A stretch of DNA of 7,814 nt from Myxococcales bacterium (GTDB lineage Bacteria > Myxococcota_A > Bradymonadia > UBA4248), in the NCBI GenBank assembly GCA_004554395.1, contig SFMP01000088.1:1-7814 (forward strand), written 5' to 3'. The translations under genes and the position numbers were made by a program. The notes under the pieces were generated by a model, which searched no databases, had not been told where the DNA came from, and saw nothing but the letters and a program-made list of their open reading frames with translations. This document shows positions 5,933 through 7,814 of the stretch, one piece after another. The number at the start of each line of letters is the position of its first letter. Within the stretch, counting starts at the first letter, position 1.

Positions 5933-6635
5933 CGAGTCCTCCCGTCGATTTGAGGACTTTTCCAAGCTCGCGCAATAACGAAGCGTCAAGCTCGACAGTT
6001 GCCGCCAATTGCTCCAGTCGTTGACGAAGCACGGCATTTTCTTCTTTGTATGCAGCTAGCTCCGATGTCAAATTTGACACTTTGCGTTCGAGTTGCGTCA
6101 GCCCAGCATCGTTTCCATGAGGAGATTCGAGATCGAGGTACTGCGTGTGCAGAATCGACGGGCGCCGTCGCACAGGCGGATTGGTCGTCGATGCAATCTC
6201 AGGCAAAGAAATCGAATAGCATCGTTCGATGACGAGATGAAGCGTTCCATAAGGCGCAATATAGAACTTCATTTGTTCAACTCGCGCATCGCGTAAAAAA
6301 GCCGTAATAGCATCGATTTGCGAATAATCGGCAAGTGCAACGAGCAGTCCCGCCGTTGGATCGAGAGCAAATGGAATGAAGCTGAATCGACGACACACAG
6401 CCGCAGTCGAATAGCAGATTGCCTTAGCATCGGGCGTAACCCTCGATAAATCGACAACTTGACAGTGATAATAATCGCCTGCTGCAATCGCAAGTTGCTC
6501 TTGAGACAGCGCCCCAACACCGATTAAACACTCGTAAATCGATGCGCCGGCATCGGCTTTTACGAGTGCCGTTCGCAATTTATCTTGGCTAATCAGCCCT
6601 GCATTTACGCAATATTCAATGAAATTCGCATCCAT
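5892..6635 (-). CDS. Stand-alone MshEN/GspE-N-domain protein with C-terminal coiled coil
   Basis: Residues 1-145 of this 247-aa protein resemble the N-terminal domain of type II secretion/type IV pilus ATPases (GspE_N/MshEN). There is a helical start (GLISQDKLRTALVKA, GALSQEQLAIAAGDYY), then the VVDLSRVTPDAKA stretch, then the alpha/beta half with FSFIPFALDPTAGLLVALADYSQ broken by turns, and a closing Y140. In known MshEN domains an RLG-type motif binds cyclic di-GMP. The corresponding place here reads GASIYECL (30-37), so the canonical ligand residues look lost. A linker with VRRRPS follows, then a coiled coil (about 179-225, LTQLERKVSNL onward) and a short C-terminal helix. No Walker motifs are present, so it cannot be the ATPase. 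It may be an adaptor. ATG 6635 is preceded by GGGAG at 6 nt; an upstream GTG (6677) has no SD. It follows the coiled-coil gene by 46 nt. Confidence 0.75.
   Translation of the reverse strand: MDANFIEYCVNAGLISQDKLRTALVKADAGASIYECLIGVGALSQEQLAIAAGDYYHCQVVDLSRVTPDAKAICYSTAAVCRRFSFIPFALDPTAGLLVALADYSQIDAITAFLRDARVEQMKFYIAPYGTLHLVIERCYSISLPEIASTTNPPVRRRPSILHTQYLDLESPHGNDAGLTQLERKVSNLTSELAAYKEENAVLRQRLEQLAATVELDASLLRELGKVLKSTGGLDANNFERWLAAQR
5938..5942 (-). promoter_or_regulatory. Shine-Dalgarno supporting the lipoprotein start at 5932
   Basis: GGAGG, within GGGAGGA, sits 5 nt before ATG 5932 and inside the coding region of the preceding gene. It is as strong as any SD in the window and favours the longer lipoprotein start over GTG 5875, which has only GUGGG upstream. 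Confidence 0.55.
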
Positions 6636-6641
6636 CGTCCA

Positions 6642-6646
6642 CTCCC
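6642..6646 (-). promoter_or_regulatory. Shine-Dalgarno deciding the MshEN-like protein start
   Basis: GGGAG lies 6 nt before ATG 6635. The open frame continues to a GTG at 6677 with no SD, so the downstream ATG, which also gives a domain-typical N-terminus, is preferred. Confidence 0.7.
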
Positions 6647-6681
6647 ATCGCGACACCAGCCCGAGAGCAAATATCACAAAT

Positions 6682-7814
6682 CTACGCCGTGCGTAAATAT
6701 TCGATCTCGTTGCGCAAAGCCATTCTCAAAGCTCTACGCTCTTTTTCCATTGCCTCAATGCGCCCTTCGATTTGTTGCGTATGCCGCGCCATCGTATTGA
6801 TTTGCGCATTGAGTGATTCGCATTTTTGAGGATATTGCTGAGCATTAAACTCGGCAATCACTTGTGCTTGTTCATCGAGCTCTGATTTCTGCTTCGAGAC
6901 TTCTTCGTCGAGCGAGGCGATGTGTGCATCGCGATCGACGAGCTCGGAAACGCGCATTTCCAGTTGCGTTTCCGTCCATCCGAGTTTTTCGTGCATATCG
7001 ATCAAATCGGATTGGCTCTTATCGAGTTCGTTTTGGCTCTTATCCAATTCCATCTGCGTACTTTCGCATAACGCCTGGTGCTGTACGAGTTCAGCTCGCG
7101 TCTGCTCGAGTTCGTCAATCAACGCTTCAAACCTCGTACTCAAATCGTCATAATCGTTCGATTTTATGTTGAATGACGTTTGAAGCATCGATAGAGATTC
7201 AGAAATCTCTTTATATATCGATCTCATATTTCCAAGCTCGGTTTCGCGAGCATCGAGCGTCGCGCGAGCTTGCTCCAAGTCGTTGTTCGAAGCTGAAAGC
7301 GCAGATTCCGTTTCGGATAAGCGCGTCGCGTTCGATGCCAACTCGTCGCGCGTCGCGCTGAGTTCAGTTTCGCGAGCGTCGAGCGTCGCGCGAGTTTGCT
7401 CTAAGTCGTTGTTCGAAGCTGAAAGCGCAGATTCCGTTTCGGACAAGCGCGTCGACGTCGTCGTCAACTCGTCGCGCGTCGCGCTGAGTTCGGTTTCGCG
7501 AGCCGTAATCGTTTCGAGCGCTTCCAAAAGTTCTGTTTCGCGAGCATCGAGCGTCGCGCGAGCTTGCTCCAAGTCGTTGTTCGAAGCTGAAAGCGAGGAT
7601 TCCGTTTCGGACAAGCGCGTCAACGTCGTCGTCAACTCATCGCGCGTCGACGAGAGTTCAGCTTGCGATTCGGAGAGCGCGGTTTCGCGAGCCGTAATCG
7701 TTTCGAGCGCTTCCAGAAGTTCGGTTTCGCGGGCGGCGAGCGTCGCGCGAGTTTGCTCCAAGTCGTTGTTCGAAGCTGAAAGCGAGGATTCCGTTTCGGA
7801 CAAGCGCGTCGACG
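6682..7814 (-). CDS. Long heptad-repeat coiled-coil protein, C-terminal part (5' end outside the window)
   Basis: The visible 376 residues are almost entirely coiled coil: rich in Glu, Leu, Ala, Ser, Thr and Arg, with no proline except one near the end (QQYPQKC), and with heptad spacing. The upstream part is a tandem repeat of near-identical units starting RLSETES (see the repeat feature). After the fourth, partial copy the sequence diverges but stays heptad-like, with a smaller duplication LDKSQNE/LDKSQSD. It ends with IEGRIEAMEKERRALRMALRNEIEYLRTA, split by no domain I can name. The frame stays open to the window edge, so the start and any N-terminal domain are unseen; a TTG within the repeat at 7803 is only an internal Leu codon. 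The proteins downstream suggest an envelope or polar-scaffold role, which is inference. Such low-complexity coiled coils match many unrelated proteins, so homology searches need care. Confidence 0.85.
   Translation of the reverse strand, partial: STRLSETESSLSASNNDLEQTRATLAARETELLEALETITARETALSESQAELSSTRDELTTTLTRLSETESSLSASNNDLEQARATLDARETELLEALETITARETELSATRDELTTTSTRLSETESALSASNNDLEQTRATLDARETELSATRDELASNATRLSETESALSASNNDLEQARATLDARETELGNMRSIYKEISESLSMLQTSFNIKSNDYDDLSTRFEALIDELEQTRAELVQHQALCESTQMELDKSQNELDKSQSDLIDMHEKLGWTETQLEMRVSELVDRDAHIASLDEEVSKQKSELDEQAQVIAEFNAQQYPQKCESLNAQINTMARHTQQIEGRIEAMEKERRALRMALRNEIEYLRTA
7234..7806 (-). repeat. Tandem heptad-repeat units of 189, 168 and 126 bp plus a partial copy
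   Basis: Reading on the coding strand, units begin at 7806, 7617, 7449 and 7323, giving lengths of 189, 168 and 126 bp, that is 63, 56 and 42 residues or 9, 8 and 6 heptads. The fourth copy is recognisable for about 90 bp before diverging. All share RLSETES, then [SA]LSASNN, DLEQ[TA]RA and TL[AD]ARET. The shorter units lack internal blocks of whole heptads: the ALSESQA-type heptad is missing from unit 2, and ELLEALE plus TITARET are also missing from unit 3. DNA identity among the first 90 bp of each copy is very high, with a few third-position changes, so duplication or gene conversion is recent. The array probably continues past the right edge. Confidence 0.9.

Noticed and set aside
7234..7814. 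Regular repeats considered as a CRISPR or non-coding satellite array
   Set aside because: The units are contiguous, keep one open reading frame, are multiples of 21 bp and encode a heptad pattern, so they are coding coiled-coil repeats.

Overview
The window is a densely packed bacterial segment in which every supported gene lies on the minus strand, so it is read from high to low coordinates. The content suggests a didermic bacterium of the former Deltaproteobacteria, with Myxococcota-like lineages the best fit. The reasons are a mevalonate-pathway decarboxylase (that pathway is established in myxobacteria), a free-standing type II secretion/pilus ATPase N-terminal domain, a cysteine-rich lipoprotein with a C-x5-C-x5-C-x5-C motif and a C-terminal Cys/hydrophobic/Arg-Lys tail like the sorting tails of that group, and a signal-peptide beta-rich envelope protein. 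Base composition is moderate in GC. The taxonomic placement is inference.

Right half, in transcription order: (1) a partial gene for a long coiled-coil protein (6682-7814, entering from beyond the window), whose visible N-terminal part is a near-identical tandem repeat with units of exactly 9, 8 and 6 heptads; (2) a 247-aa protein with an N-terminal MshEN/GspE-N-like domain and a C-terminal coiled coil but no ATPase (5892-6635); (3) a 456-aa cysteine-rich predicted lipoprotein with a C-terminal membrane segment (4562-5932), overlapping its upstream neighbour by 41 nt; (4) a 192-aa exported, probably outer-membrane beta-barrel protein (3987-4565), coupled by an ATGA overlap; (5) mvaD, diphosphomevalonate decarboxylase (2953-3948), 38 nt further on. 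The spacing suggests one transcription unit: four coiled-coil or envelope genes followed by one isoprenoid-pathway gene.

Left half: a 184-nt gap with overlapping, mutually exclusive inverted repeats and a T7 tract precedes a small HEAT-like protein gene (2172-2768). An 85-nt gap with a terminator-like hairpin leads to a phosphoglucomutase/phosphomannomutase of the PgcA/PGM2 type (344-2086). A 147-nt gap with three pairing segments leads to the start of mscL, the large mechanosensitive channel, which runs off the left edge.

No tRNA, rRNA, CRISPR array, insertion sequence or plus-strand gene could be supported. The best candidates for something undescribed are the coiled-coil + MshEN + Cys-rich lipoprotein + beta-barrel group, the heptad-quantised repeat, and the leader-like structures before the HEAT gene and mscL. 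Apart from the enzymes and the channel, functions here are inferred from architecture only.
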